Part shown: in pieces, positions 1 through 11,799 of the stretch
How the letters are laid out: the number at the start of each line of letters is the position of its first letter
How positions within the stretch are numbered: position 1 is the stretch's first letter
NCBI RefSeq assembly: GCF_004664715.2
Contig: NC_051067.1
Location: 68,714,982-68,778,981, forward strand
DNA: 64,000 bases
Direction of reading: 5' to 3'
Origin: Peromyscus leucopus
Taxonomy: Eukaryota; Chordata; Mammalia; Rodentia; Cricetidae
Translations under genes and position numbers: made by a program
Notes under the pieces: model-generated
Told to the model about the DNA's origin: nothing
What the model saw: the letters and a program-made list of their open reading frames with translations, nothing else
The model's database searches: none

Positions 1-54
1 TCTTTCAGGGATGAGCCTTTTATTAGTTGTCCAACATAAAGTGGTCAATTATGA

Positions 55-260
55 TTCCATATTCAGATAACTTGACCTGGAATTTCACAGCTTCCAAAAC
101 TATGAGGCAAATGTCTCTGTTCTATAAAACTGTGGCATTCTGCTTGATCCACAGAAAGCAGATGGAAAACCATAGTAACAGTTATAATTTAGGATATTTG
201 AGATGTTCATTGAGTTAGGGCTGTGAGACGCTGTCTTAAACACAAAAACAAAAATCCACA
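55..260 (+). repeat. Remnant of an old MaLR/MLT1-like LTR end and a B1 3' scrap
   Basis: The wording 'cagcttccaaaactatgagg' and 'ttctataaaactgtgg' resembles the 3' end of MLT1/MST-type LTRs. It is followed at about 205-260 by 'ctgtgagacgctgtctt' and an A-rich tail, like the end of a B1 SINE. Both are badly eroded. Confidence 0.35.
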
Positions 261-857
261 AACACTTTGTATAATAGTTAGGTTATCTATTATAACATTA
301 AAGAAAAACTTCTTTGTGTGAAAGGAATTCCATTCTGTCCCAAAAGAAATAAAGATTTCTGCCTGAAGTTCACAGAGGATAATGTCCATTCAAATGGATA
401 AACTCATTGTGAAAAATCAGTAAATGAAATGGCACTCGGCAAGAAAAGGAAGGATAGATCTGAAACAATAGCAGTATGGAACACTCTCGAAAGTACTTAT
501 GCTCAGTGATAGACATGGACATCAAAGACATCAGTTTATGATTCTACTATAATATTATACTTCAAAACCATAAAAGTGAGTGGTAGCCTTGGTGGCTTAT
601 GCACAAGGAGATCAAATGCAAAGAGGTGAGAGCATCTTGTGATGAAGTTTCTGTATATTTATTATAGCTATAGCTACATGATGATATTCATCTGATACAC
701 TAAACTGTATGTTTGATATGGATAGATTTTATCAACTATATATTACACTTATGAGTATAAAAGTGTATGTACATTTTGAATGAACATATTATGCAGTATG
801 GCAGTTATTTTTAGATAGTAAAAATGTGCTTATTTGTAGAATTGGTAGAAAGATTAG
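261..857. other. Unique AT-rich intron sequence
   Basis: Nothing recognisable: no repeat ends, splice-bounded open frame or RNA gene was seen. Confidence 0.5.
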
Positions 858-1096
858 TGTGATGACTAGTTTTATAGCCAAGCTAGACACAGGCTAGAGT
901 CATTTGGGGGGGAAAACTCTCAGTTGAGAAGATGCTCCCAACTAGATTGGTCTGTGTTCAAGCAGTTAGTGCATTTTCTTGACTCATGTGTTGATCTACT
1001 ATTACCTGGAAGTGTAAGATGAAATAAATCCTCTCCTTCCCAAGTTGCTTTTGATCAAGGTAGTGTTATCACAGCAATAAAAACTATAACTAACAC
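858..1096 (+). mobile_element. ORR1-like MaLR solo LTR, internally deleted
   Basis: It begins with tgtgatg and ends with 'actataactaacaca'. Near the 3' end it has aataaatcctctccttccc followed by 'gttgcttttgatcaagg' and 'tcacagcaataaaaac', the usual ORR1 3' wording with its polyadenylation signal. It is shorter than a full LTR, so the middle is missing. Confidence 0.65.
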
Positions 1097-2180
1097 ATGT
1101 TCCAATGAATTCTAGTTAACACTCTCTTAGGATGTTCTTATGGTTCTCTATGCTGCGGTCCCTAATTAAATGACTTCATAGCTATAACACTCACAGAATA
1201 GTTTTAAATACCCAGGATATATACACAGTAATTTTTGTTATTTTTAAAAAATATGAAAGATTTTAAACAGACCTGCTTAGGGAATGAGTGTGTGTATATT
1301 TGGAATTTAAGTGTTTGAGTGAGGTTGTTTACAATCCCTTGTTGGTATTGTCGAATTTTATTGTTTTTAAATAAAAATCAAGCATGAGTGTAGTAAGGGA
1401 ATTGAAAAGAACGCAGCTTGCCAGAGTCAGGTAGAATTTCCATATTGGGGTGAATTTGAAAGTTCTTCTATCTGTATCACTAGATATCGTAGAGTATTAA
1501 GCAAAGGGAAAAGAAAGTGTTCTAATAAAGCTGTAGTTCTATGGAAGGGAAACAATTATATGTAATTTTCTTTAATGGCTTAAGAAGTTAGTAGCAAAAT
1601 ATGTATAAATAATAGATCAACTTACCTTAAAGTTTGCTTACATGCCACACATTTAATAGCATATTGCTTCCTTGGGTCCTGTTTCAGTCATCTAGCTTTG
1701 GTATTAGCTATTGCAGCTTCTTCCATGCTTGCCCAGCCTCTCTCCCTCTCATTATTCTTCTGGGTGACCTCTCCTTGAAAGATGGCCTTATCCTCAGTTT
1801 TACTGGGTCTCTAAACTGATTTGCAAATAATGCTTGTAAATTCATTCTCTGATTTAGTAGCTTTCTCCCACATGAGCCTTTATTCTTTCTCAGTGACTAT
1901 CACTGCCATTTTATGGTTTTCATATGACAGAAAATCTAGTCAAACAATGAGATATGTTTCCTTGTGATCACCAATGTGTTCTATCACCACACCTTATCTA
2001 AACCTCCCTATTCATCGTTCATGTCTGTTACTGGTGGTTTTCTGATATGTCCTTATTACTGCTAGTATCCACTGAGAGAAAGCTTGTCCATTTTCCACCT
2101 GAAAAGAGTCTTACCTGTTGATGAATGCTAGAGCTTATGATGCCCTTATAGGGCATCCTATATCTGAAGAATGCAGGGTA
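1097..2180. other. Unique intron sequence
   Basis: No gene or clear repeat was seen. The longest open frame (around 1634-1819) has no recognisable features. Confidence 0.5.
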
Positions 2181-2196
2181 TAAAAGTGAGGGATTA

Positions 2197-2359
2197 GCCA
2201 GGCAGTGGTGGTGGCGCACGCCTTTAATCCCAGCACTCGGGAGGCAGAGCCAGGCGGATCTCTGTGAGTTCGAGTCCAGCCTGGTCTACAGAGGGAGATC
2301 CAGGACAGGCACCAAAATGACACAGAGAAACCCTGTCTTGAAACCCCCCCCCCAAAAAA
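2197..2359 (+). mobile_element. B1 SINE with near-perfect target-site duplication
   Basis: Full B1: gccaggcagtggtggtggcg, the Pol III A-box region 'tggcgcacgcctttaatccc', the B-box 'gtgagttcgagtccagcc', then an interrupted C/A tail. Flanks aaaagtgagggatt (2182-2195) and aaaagttagggatt (2360-2373) differ by one base and are the target-site duplication. Confidence 0.9.
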
Positions 2360-2489
2360 AAAAGTTAGGGATTCTTCTTCAATTTTAGGGCAACTCTGAG
2401 GGACCATCTAAGAGTTGGGACTAAGGACATTTATTCTGAATACATCATAGCTCAATTTCTCCAGTTCTGCATTTCATTTTAGCCTCCAA

Positions 2490-2878
2490 TGTGGTGATAT
2501 TTTGTTTGCGTTCTAACAAATAAAGCTTGCCTGGAGATCAGAGTGCGGAGTTAGCCACTAGAGGCCAGGCAGTGGTGGCACACACCTTTAATCCCAGCAC
2601 TTGGGATCTCACGCCTCTGTGCCCAGCACTTGGAAGGCACATGCCTTTAATCCCAACTCTTGGGAGGAGGAAACAGGAAGTGATATGGCTTAGTGGAGAG
2701 AGAAAGTGATAAGGTGGGGTGGAGACAAGAGCTAGACCCCTTTCAGTCTAAGGATTCCTAGAGGCAAGAAGTCTTTCTGGTGGCTGGCTGTTCTGCTTCT
2801 CTGATCTTTCAGCTTTCACCCTGATTGATATCTGACTCCAGGTTTTTATTATTAAGGCCAATTAGAATCCATGCTACA
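2490..2878. mobile_element. TG...CA element with B1-like modules (LTR-like), copy 1
   Basis: It starts tgtggtgatattttg and ends ccatgctaca, with flanks ctccaa (2484-2489) and ctccat (2879-2884), a 5-of-6 target duplication. Inside is 'aacaaataaagcttgcctgg', then two B1 5'-end-like modules in tandem ('acctttaatcccagcac' and 'gcctttaatcccaac') without the B1 3' half. The 6-bp duplication and TG/CA ends point to a class II solo LTR. The same structure occurs at 8702-9170 (inverted) and 40375-40870. The direction of transcription is not clear. Confidence 0.7.
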
Positions 2879-3000
2879 CTCCATTGTTTTGGTCCCTAAC
2901 ATTTTCTTTTTGCTATTGTTGTTTTTTGTTTTTGTTTTTGCTTTTTTTGGGGGGGTGGGGGGACATGTCTTTTGTTTCTCATGTTTTCACAGCCAGTGTT

Positions 3001-3009
3001 TGTGTGTAT

Positions 3010-3046
<37 letters not shown>
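3001..3046. repeat. (TG)n microsatellite
   Basis: Nearly pure TG repeat with one ATAT interruption near its start. Confidence 0.95.
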
Positions 3047-3047
<1 letters not shown>

Positions 3048-3352
3048 CACATCTATGCACCTGTATGCAGGTATGTGTGCACATGTGTGGAATACAGAGC
3101 TGAATATCAGACATCTTCCTTTATTAATCTACATTTTATATATTGAGGCAGTTTCTTGAATGAATATAGGGTTTGCCAGTTAGGATTGTCTTAACTTGCT
3201 ATCTTTCTCTGGTCAATCCTCATTATTGCCTCCCAAGTACTGGCAGGAAGGACACTCCATCAGGCCAGCACTTATGTGAGTATTGGATATCCAAATTCTG
3301 GTCCTCATATTTGCACAGCAAGTATTTTACTGCTGAGCCATAGCCGAGCCAT
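3047..3352 (-). mobile_element. B4/RSINE-like SINE, minus strand, decayed
   Basis: Sequence such as 'ttctggtcctcatatttgc', 'acagcaagtattttactgct' and 'gagccatagccgagcc' is the reverse of a B4 5' tRNA-like head; the TG repeat lies at its tail. Strongly diverged. Confidence 0.55.
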
Positions 3353-5160
3353 ATCCCTCTCAGATCTTTCTTAGAAAATATCTTACACCCCAATCTCCAT
3401 ATCAAATGTTTCCAGGGAACCTTAGCTGAGGGAGAATTTTTCATGAAGTTCTGACCATAACCCTGATGGGTCACAGGAGCCAAGATCAAATCATACAGCT
3501 TTTCTCAATCTTTTTCCTTTGAACTCATTTTCTACCACTGTTTTACTTGTGTAGATATAAAATAGAAAATCATGACTAATGCTCACTTAGTGCTTTTTGC
3601 ATGTCAGATGCTGTATATTGATATGGTCTTAACATACATTCTCTACACCTCTGAGAGGAAGATTTTATTCTCTCACAGAAAAAGTGAGATTTATGTGAAA
3701 AAATCTCAACACTGGGGGATGTAGTGTGAGGAACGTGGGCAATACTGAGCACTATTTTTATAACTTTCCTCCAATGTAAGGTCAAAATAAAAATGTTAAA
3801 TCAATGAATAGTACAATGAGGCCATGGAGAATTTTCCCCACGACTCTTGTTTAATTAATTAATTATTAACCAAGATTTCCTTAGAAACAAAAGTCTCTTT
3901 GTCACAAACTACAGCAAAGTAGCGTGCATGTGTCTTTTCATTCATGGTGAAGTAGCATCTTCAGACTACAGTCAGTTCAAATGTTGTTATATGTGCCAGT
4001 GCATTACCTGAAGTAACAGTCTAATGTCAGTAGACAGATCATGATTGCTTAAGAAGTGTGGAATGATTTCACATAGCTTTTGCTGTATCAGGTAAAATCA
4101 AAAGCCGTAAGCCAGCATGCAGATAAATTTCAGTGATGTACTGACACTGCCCAGATCCATGATGTGGGCTTCCCATTTTACTTCACTCTTACAATTTTCT
4201 AAAAATAGAAAAAATGCTTTCCATAGTTGGTTTGTGCCCTCCTAAAACTTTTAACTAATAACATCTTATCTTGAACATGTTGCCATTTTTTTATGTCCCA
4301 TAAAGTTATTTTTTTTTCCTATTGGCTTCAATGCTGTATATTAAGGAGAATCATTAAAATTTTTAAATTGAAATTAGTAGTATTTAAAATATTCTATAAA
4401 ATATTAGGTGATTTAGAAAAAATTAGAAAGTAGTGATTAGTAGGAAGCAAATATTCTTTCTTCTGACTTCCAATATTAGTAACTTTTTGTACTTCCAGCA
4501 TGTGTTAAAATGAAATTTTGATTCTATATTCAGTATGAAGAATAGCATAATGTAGTTACAGTCATGAGAATAAGAATTCTGAAGTCAGTTTCCTTCAGTT
4601 TGAAGCATTAAATAATGATGAACCCATTTCTGAACCGTTACATTTACATAGAATTTCTTTTTTCAATTTATTCCTTTTTGGATGGTGGTAGAGATTTGCT
4701 TTCTAAGATTTTCTTTGAAATTATTATTTACATTCAGCTGTTATGAGATGTGTTTCCTAAGTATTTTATTATTACACAATTCTTCATGTGGGAAAGGAGG
4801 AATAGAGGGGAGTGATAGGGATCGGAAGGAGATAAAAGAGGAAATATGGGGAGTAACTAGAATGTAGATGTTGTCAAAGAAGTAACTTAATTTTTTTAAT
4901 TAAAAGATATAAATATTAGTTTCTTCTCATAAAGCTTCATATGCAGACATGATTTCTACCTTTTATCATGCCTACTCTTTAGGTACAACCACCGTAGACT
5001 CCACAGGATTGCAATTTGCTTTGGGGGTCACAGTGGAAACAATGTTCCTTCCATTGTTGCTATTGACCTTGGAAAGCTTATATTGTCTTCCAGGTCATTC
5101 GGTAGAGTTATTCCTGTGCATGTGGCCTTATAGAGCTACCAGTTATCAATGTGACTGGAA
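3353..5160. other. Unique AT-rich intron sequence
   Basis: No gene or well-defined repeat was seen. A few poly-T and AT-rich runs (4305-4420) are the only low-complexity features. Confidence 0.5.
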
Positions 5161-5164
5161 TTTT

Positions 5165-6345
5165 TAAACACTTTTTTAAAACTTTCTTTTTATTTATTCT
5201 TTGTGTTTTTCACATCATACATCTCCATCCTATTTATTTCCCTGTCCCTTTGTATCCTCCCTCTGCCCTTACAACCCCCCCCAAAAATAAAAAAAAAATA
5301 AAATTTAAGAGAAAAAAAGAAGAAAAAGAGATAGAAGGAAAAATCGATCTTGTCATAAAAGCTGTAGTGATCAAGATACAGTGAGTCACTCAGTAAGCCC
5401 TTTTTTTCCATCTATCTTTACTTGCAAGTGTTCATTGCAGAGTCATTGGTCTGGTTTCGAGGCTTCTGGTCTCGGCTATACTATGGATGTTGGGCCCTCA
5501 CTGGAACTCCTCTTGGTTATCCTGGTGTTGCTCTGTGTTGTGGAGATCCTGCAGTTTTGCGTCTACAGGACCGATCCGTTTACATGCTCTAGCAGAACAC
5601 AGGTGGGATGGATATTGGAGTGGGCCAACACATAACCCTGGTTCTGAGCCTGTGTACTTGCAGGATTCGTCAGCCTGCCAGCTCTCCCTTGTCCTCACGA
5701 CCAGGGTGGTTTCTCCTGGCATTGCCCTGGCTAGTTCACTCCTTGTAGCAATGAGCAAGGGGCGGGGCCAGTTCTCCTGCTTTCATGTCCCCAGGGTCTG
5801 TTCTCCCACACCTTTACCTTCAGAGCCTGCTCTGCTCCATTGCCAGGGATACCATAGGGCCACTGTCCCTCCTGCAGCAGCTGATGAAGGGCAGGCACAG
5901 CTCTCCCACTCTTATGACCTCACGGTCAGCTCTCCCTCCTGCCTCAGGCATTGATGGGTGGTGGTGATGGGGGGAGGGACATTTCCCACCCACGCCACCA
6001 CTTGACAGATGAGTGATAGGCACAGCTCTCCCGTGCTTGAAACTTCAAGGGACAGCTCTGCGAACAAGATTGGCTCTGTTGTGCTGGTCAGGCCAAGTGC
6101 AGGGCCTGCTCTCTCAAGTGTTGCAGCTTGTGGGAGACAGGGATCACTCTTCCTGTCTTAGGATCTCAGGGCCAGTCCTCCCACCTGCCCCAGACATTGA
6201 TGGATGGGGTGGGGACCATCTCTCCCCTGCCCATGCCATTACAGATGAAGGGCAGGGCGATGCCTCCCATGATCGTATTCCTGGGCCAGCTCACCTATGC
6301 TCTTCTTAACAATGTCAGCCCCTCTGTGCTGCCCTGACAAGGTGT
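5165..6345 (-). mobile_element. L1-related block: pyrimidine-rich end, A-rich tract and GC-rich repeats
   Basis: A segment with 'tatttccctgtccctttg' and an A-rich tract leads into about 950 nt of unusually GC-rich sequence. This repeats short units around 'cagctctccc' and 'gggcaggcacagctct'. The wording resembles untranslated regions of rodent L1 elements. Whether it is a 5' or 3' untranslated region, and its strand, cannot be settled by eye. Open frames of up to 155 codons here are by-products of the GC content. Confidence 0.45.
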
Positions 6346-6352
6346 GGGGCCC

Positions 6353-6517
6353 ACTGCTTTTTATGTATATGAGTGCTCTGTCTGCACGTACAACTTTATG
6401 TCAGAAGAAGGCATCAGATCCCACTATAAGATAGTTATGAGCCACCATGTGGTTGCTGGGACTTGAACTCAGGACAGCAGCCAGTACTCTTAACCGCTGA
6501 GCCATCTCCCGAGCCTT
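6353..6517 (-). mobile_element. B2 SINE, minus strand
   Basis: Reads 'agccaccatgtggttgctgg', 'cttgaactcaggaca' and 'cttaaccgctgagccatctc', the reverse complement of the tRNA-like B2 head. The far end carries 'gaaggcatcagatccca'. Confidence 0.88.
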
Positions 6518-7790
6518 TAAACACTTCTAAGCCTTAAGATTTGCCCACGTTTGTTTAAATGTCTGTACAAGTGGACAACGGATACTCTCCAGTCTTTGCC
6601 CTCTTTATTTGTTGCCAGAACATTCTGATTGTTAAATGAAAGTAAAATGGAAATCACAGGAATTATTCCTAGTTTTATGATTATCTAGTACAAGTAGACT
6701 TTTGTCTGCTGCCACAGAAAGCTGAGAGATGAGGGCAGTTCTCTGGTAAGGTTAAATCAGTTCTTTCTAAATGGCTCAATAGAATAGACTGGGCAACAGT
6801 CTTAATGCAAGGATGAAGGAGAAGCAGAAGAATATGAATGTGGGGGTTTAAGAGTTAAGGCCCAATTTTACCTCTAGCATCTTGTGAAATAATGCAGATG
6901 AGTGTTTTACCCTTCAAATTGACTGAACAAACCCAACAATAAGCAGCATGACCTTTCTTTCTCTTATGTAAAACTGTGTGGTGAACTACATCTTATATCA
7001 GCAAGAATGGCCTACTTCTATCCTTTAAGAACTGTTAGGTGTTATTGGTGTCGGCTTGTTGTACCATATGGTTGACATACATGCACTACTATATTTTCTC
7101 TTCCATTGGCTTCTTCCTCAAATTGCTTTATCTTTTCTTGCATGCTTACCTAATTTTATGTAAAATTCATTTTTAAGGATTTAAAGCTTTGGTTTATTAT
7201 AATTGATATACAGCGGAGCTCCAGCCACTTAAAAAGAAGTAGTTATTGGTGTTTGCATTTCCTAGAGAGGAAGTACACATGGTAACATGTTCCTCTAAAC
7301 CAAGCTGTACTTGCATACTTGGTTGTATACTTAAGTGTCAGAGTGGCTTTGAATTTAGTTGTTACTGAGATTCTTTGCTAAATGAAATCTAGACTAGTCA
7401 TTTCATATTTAATTTCTTTAAAACATCTCAGTTTTGGGTTTCAGTTAAAAGCAAGTACAGCACATTCTGAGAGTACAGCACATTCTGGGCCTGTAGATTA
7501 AACCATAGTCATAGAAAATAATTTGGGGAAATCATTCTTATTGAACAAATAAAGAATTATTTCTTGTCATTATTGTCAAAAAGATACCATATAAAGGCTA
7601 TGCACATTAACATTGTATATAAGATTACAAATAATCTAGAGATGATTTAAAGTATGTAGGAGAATATTTGCATGTAAGACTATGCCACTTTGTACCCGAG
7701 ACTTGTGCATCTACTGAGTTTTGGTATCTTCAGGGAGAGGTGGGGTTTCAGAACCAATCTACCATATATACCAAAGGACATTTGAGGGGC
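6518..7790. other. Unique intron sequence with a small tandem duplication
   Basis: Mostly unremarkable AT-rich DNA. At 7454-7487 a 16-nt unit (agtacagcacattctg) occurs twice, 18 nt apart. No gene was seen. Confidence 0.5.
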
Positions 7791-7804
7791 CAGTCTGTTC
7801 AGAT

Positions 7805-8345
7805 GGTGTCACTAAAAGACAGGGAACAATAGAACACGAGAAGCGCCAACCCCTCCTGTGTCAGTTTGAGCAGGCCTGAGTCTCTGGAACACTAGGTGAC
7901 TCATAATGGAGTCCAAGCTAATTGGAGACTCTCTAATTTGGCACCAGAGCCCAGGATATTGCCTACTTCCTGCCCCTTGTCTATAGACACACTGCCTAGA
8001 CAAACTACCCCCCTTCCCTGTAGATCCTCACATAACACAGGTTATGTGCCATTTGACTCATTGGGCAGTAACTTGTTATGACCTTAGCTGATTGGATAAT
8101 GTATGTATGTATGCCAGTGAACATACACATTAAACCAGATTTGCACCTCGATGCTGGTCTCTGGAGTCTGCTTCCCAGGAAACTCCTCTGGATTGTGTCT
8201 CTCTTCCCCCTCCCTCACAGAGCTCTGATGAGAGGGAGCAAAACCCCTACAGACATCTGGGCAGCTGTTCCTGACAGTTGAGTGTCTTGTGTCTCTGCGC
8301 CTCCTGCAGAGGGTGGGTGATCTGGGAACATCTGGGAAGAGGTGC
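7805..8345 (+). mobile_element. Candidate ERV1-like solo LTR
   Basis: It stands out from its AT-rich flanks. Features are 'cattaaaccagatttgcacc', a possible variant polyadenylation signal (attaaa), followed by 'tcgatgctggtctctgg', reminiscent of an R/U5 junction. Upstream are 'agctgattggataatg' (CCAAT-type box) and 'gactcattgggcagtaac'. Ends and target duplication could not be fixed, so this is a suggestion only. Confidence 0.35.
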
Positions 8346-8701
8346 TGAGAATGGTACCTGAGTTGATTTACTATAACTCACGATTTCTGTCATGTCATCC
8401 TAGAATACCTTTAAGATTTTGGGGATGAGAAGCAGCTTTAAATACACATTATATTAAACTTCCCATATTCTTCTAATTATGTTTCAACATGAAACGCAGT
8501 ACTGGAGTCTTAGGTTTCTTAAGTATTGAGAGTTCAGAGTGAGATGAAGCATGATATCCATCTACAGCTCAGTGTATGGGATCTAGAAGAAACAGAACAG
8601 TTAGAGCCTTATGAGAGTAGAAACAGATGGAAACTCACCAAATTAAAAATCATTTTCTGTCACAGCTTTCTATACTTACAACAGGTTACTACACACCACT
8701 A

Positions 8702-9170
8702 TGTAGTAGGCATCTTAAAGAGTCTTATTAATAAAATCAAACATGTGGCCAGTTATTGGGGTGAATGCTAGAAGGTCAGAGAAGCAGAACAAGCCACAGC
8801 TAACCTCACCTGGCCAACTTCTCAGCTGGTCTTGTTTCCTCAGACTGGAAGCTTCTGTGTCCTCATCCCAGTGGCTCTCAGCTGAACTGCTGCTCGAAAG
8901 CCTGAAGCTTAACCAGCTAAAAGCTTCTAGTCTCTGGTCCTCATGCCTTATAGACCTTTCTGCTTTCTACCACCACTCCCTGGGATTAAAGGCGTGAGTC
9001 ACCATGCTTGACTGTATCCGTGAACAGATGGATTTCTGCCTCTGAAATGCTAGAATTAAAGGTGTGTGCTACTACTGCCTATCCTAAGTATCTAGTGGCT
9101 TCTCTGTTCTCTGACCCCAGATAAGTTTATTAGGGTACACAATATTTCGGGGAACACAATATCACCACAT
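8702..9170. mobile_element. TG...CA element with B1-like modules, copy 2 (inverted relative to copies 1 and 3)
   Basis: The low end is tgtagtaggcatcttaaaga and the high end is aatatcaccacat. Flanks ccacta (8696-8701) and ccacta (9171-9176) are a perfect 6-bp target duplication. Inside are 'ctgggattaaaggcgtgag' and 'agaattaaaggtgtgtgct', two reverse-complement B1 5' modules. Read in reverse it aligns with 40375-40870 end to end, sharing 'aatcttaaa', 'ggccagttattggggtgaa' and the distal 'cagataagtttatta'. Confidence 0.75.
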
Positions 9171-9176
9171 CCACTA

Positions 9177-11085
9177 GGAGAGTCTAGAACAATGCCAAAC
9201 ATAGTTTTCTTTGGAGGAATGAAATTAATAACAAATCAGTGCATAATATATGTTTTTCCATATAGCAGGGTTGAATGGTTGCAAAGGTGATTTAAGACGT
9301 ATTTGTATCCTCTCCCACATCAGTTACTGTCAGAACTAATTTATATTCGAGAGCTTCTGTGAGAGCAAACACAAATGTATACACAGCTGTCTTAGCTGCC
9401 AGGCAGAGGGCCCTGTACTTCCTTCCCTGCCTTGTCCTTTCAGTCAAAGGATCTGTGTTTGATTCACAAATCAGACGTTTTCCTAACTAATAAACTGCTC
9501 AGAGACTTAAAAACTATATAGTCTCAATCTCTATGTGTTCCATATTTGGAAGTTTAAGACAGTGCCTTAACACTTGATTAAAAAAAAAAAAAAGACCTTG
9601 GTAAGTCTGATGAAAAAATGTTGCGAACTATTAGATTAAATGATGTCTAAATTGAGTGTCACAGTTAGTGTGGGAATCCTCTTTTCATATACTGTGGGAA
9701 GGATTGGAAATGTGACAGTTCATTCAACCCTATCTCTTAAACAGCATTAGTAAGTCTATATTCCATCTTTAAATGGCATCTTAAAAGATGTCAGCTTAAA
9801 CGTACTGAATGAGAAACAGCTAAATTGCAACAAAGCCTAAGGTATTCCAGTCTTAATCAAAGCTTTTCTTAATGGGATTTTGTCTGGGTCTAGTTCTATG
9901 TAAAAGAGAGGACTCAGTGGACTTTTCCTTTCTGCTGGGTAGACAACTGTCCAGCTCAGCTTGCAGCTGCCAGTGCCAGAAACATTGCACACTTTCTCCC
10001 TTGCTGCATCTTACCATAAATTACACTGTGATCCAAATCTGTTCAAGTAGATTTCTTTTTTTCAATAGCCATAATTTGATAAGTATGTGAATAACATTTA
10101 CAATTGCTACTCATTTAAAATAGGTAAGGTAAGGTAAGCTTACATTTTTGTCTTATACTCAGTTTCTGGAGAAACTTCTGGGTCCTGGAATGCCAAGGAT
10201 AGCATACCTGGGAGCCGTTGTTCCAAAGGCAGAATGAGGCAGAAGCACTGATTTCCTGTGTAGGGGGAATGCATGGGTTTGTGTGCTGGAATCCCAGATG
10301 TAATTGATCTGGGGTTTCTCATTTAGTGCTGTAAAAGCTGATTTTAGGTACTGCCTGAAGCTGATTGGACCTCAATAGGCAGTGCTAAAATAAAAACAGG
10401 CTTATGTTGTATCAGGTGAGGATGGAATGACTGTGGCTTCTACGGTTAACTCAGTAGAACCAGAGCCAAGGACTGGCCTGCTTTGCTTCAGGAACTGTGG
10501 GGGAGGTCTGGATGAGGATGGCTTTGCTTTCTTAATTTATAAAACATTCATTTGTCAGAATATTTGAGGTTTGTATTTGCACATATGCACACACACACAC
10601 ACAGACGGAGAGACACACACATGTGTGTACTCACATATACAAAGCTTGAGTTTAGAGAAAGCACTAGTGAGCAATTTCATTGGCTAGGTAGGGAGGGGCA
10701 GTCTCTATCACTTGGTCAGTGTGAAGATGTGACTCTGACCTATAACCAGTTGACAAACAGTTTGTCTTTCTACTCTATTATTTTTTAATTTGATGTAGGT
10801 TGATACCAGCATCAGCTGTTCTTTTATACAAATGGGATTAACCAGAAGATCTACCACCTTGTTTGGTGAAATTTTGTGAAAGAGTTGAGGTCAAACACTG
10901 AGCAATTATAATGAAAATTTAATTTGTGTAAGAAGTTTAGATGCTTCCAGTTTCCAGCCTCAAGATTCAGAAATTTCATTCTGAAATGACATAGAGAACA
11001 ATGATTTCGATTTTCGTAAGAAGCCAAAAACTTCTATATGGGAAAACTTCCATATGGGAGTATAGATATACTGGATCCTACACAT
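9177..11085. other. Mostly unique intron sequence
   Basis: No gene was seen. It holds a short CA-rich run (about 10581-10622), an A-run at 9581-9595, a (GGTAA)3-like run at about 10120-10137 and a 15-nt near-repeat at 11029-11059. Confidence 0.5.
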
Positions 11086-11089
11086 TTTC

Positions 11090-11335
11090 TTAAACTTATT
11101 TTTTGAGAATTTCATGCATGAGTACTGTATTTACATCATGTATATACCTCCTTCTGCTTCTAATTCCTCCGTAACCCTTCCTAGACTCCCTATCAAACTT
11201 TTGACCTCTTGCATAATTCCTATTGTTACATATGTTTTATACATATATTTTATACATTTTTGTGTACATATACGTATATCCTCCTCAGTTCTCTTAGTGT
11301 TACTTGTATGTACATGGGTTTAGGACTATAACCAC
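11090..11335 (-). mobile_element. L1 3'-end-like fragment, minus strand
   Basis: 'gagaatttcatgcatgag', then pyrimidine-rich 'cttctaattcctcc', then 'gtgttacttgtatgtacatg' and 'ggactataaccactcggg' follow the order of rodent L1 3' sequence in reverse. Similar wording recurs at 40970-41220 and 59240-59490. Confidence 0.5.
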
Positions 11336-11618
11336 TCGGGGGACTTGTATCTACAGAGCTGAGTCTTTCTTTCAGACTGGATGCTACATCTTGCAATTTT
11401 ATAAAAACACAAAAACTTAAATAAAACAAAACAAAAAGCTTTAAGAAATTAATGACCCTCAAAACAGAATAAAAACTTTAACAATTTTACTAACAATATT
11501 CTCTTAATATTGTATGAAAATATAAAATAATCAAATATGAGTTTTATTTAAAAAGCTTTCTATTGTATAAAATGTTTAGTACATTTTACTATTGACTTTT
11601 TTTTAAAGTTTTTTTTTT

Positions 11619-11793
11619 AAATGTATTGAGTGTCTTGCTTACATTGATGTATGTTTGTGCAATACTCCTATAGTCCAGAAGAAGGCGATGGATTCCATGA
11701 ACTGGGGTTACAGAGCTGCCTGTGTGTGCTAAGATCCCAGATCCTTTACAAGAGCAACCAGCGCTTAATGTCTGAGTCGTCTCTCTGGCCCTG
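11619..11793 (-). mobile_element. B2/B3-type SINE, minus strand, diverged
   Basis: 'ccagaagaaggcgatggatt', 'ggggttacagagctgcctg' and 'gagtcgtctctctggccc' match the reversed B2/B3 plan with many substitutions. Confidence 0.65.
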
Positions 11794-11799
11794 CTTTTC

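Noticed and set aside
5487..5954. 155-codon open frame on the + strand
   Set aside because: It lies wholly in the GC-rich L1-like block, where stop codons are rare. No domain, splice context or conserved motif.
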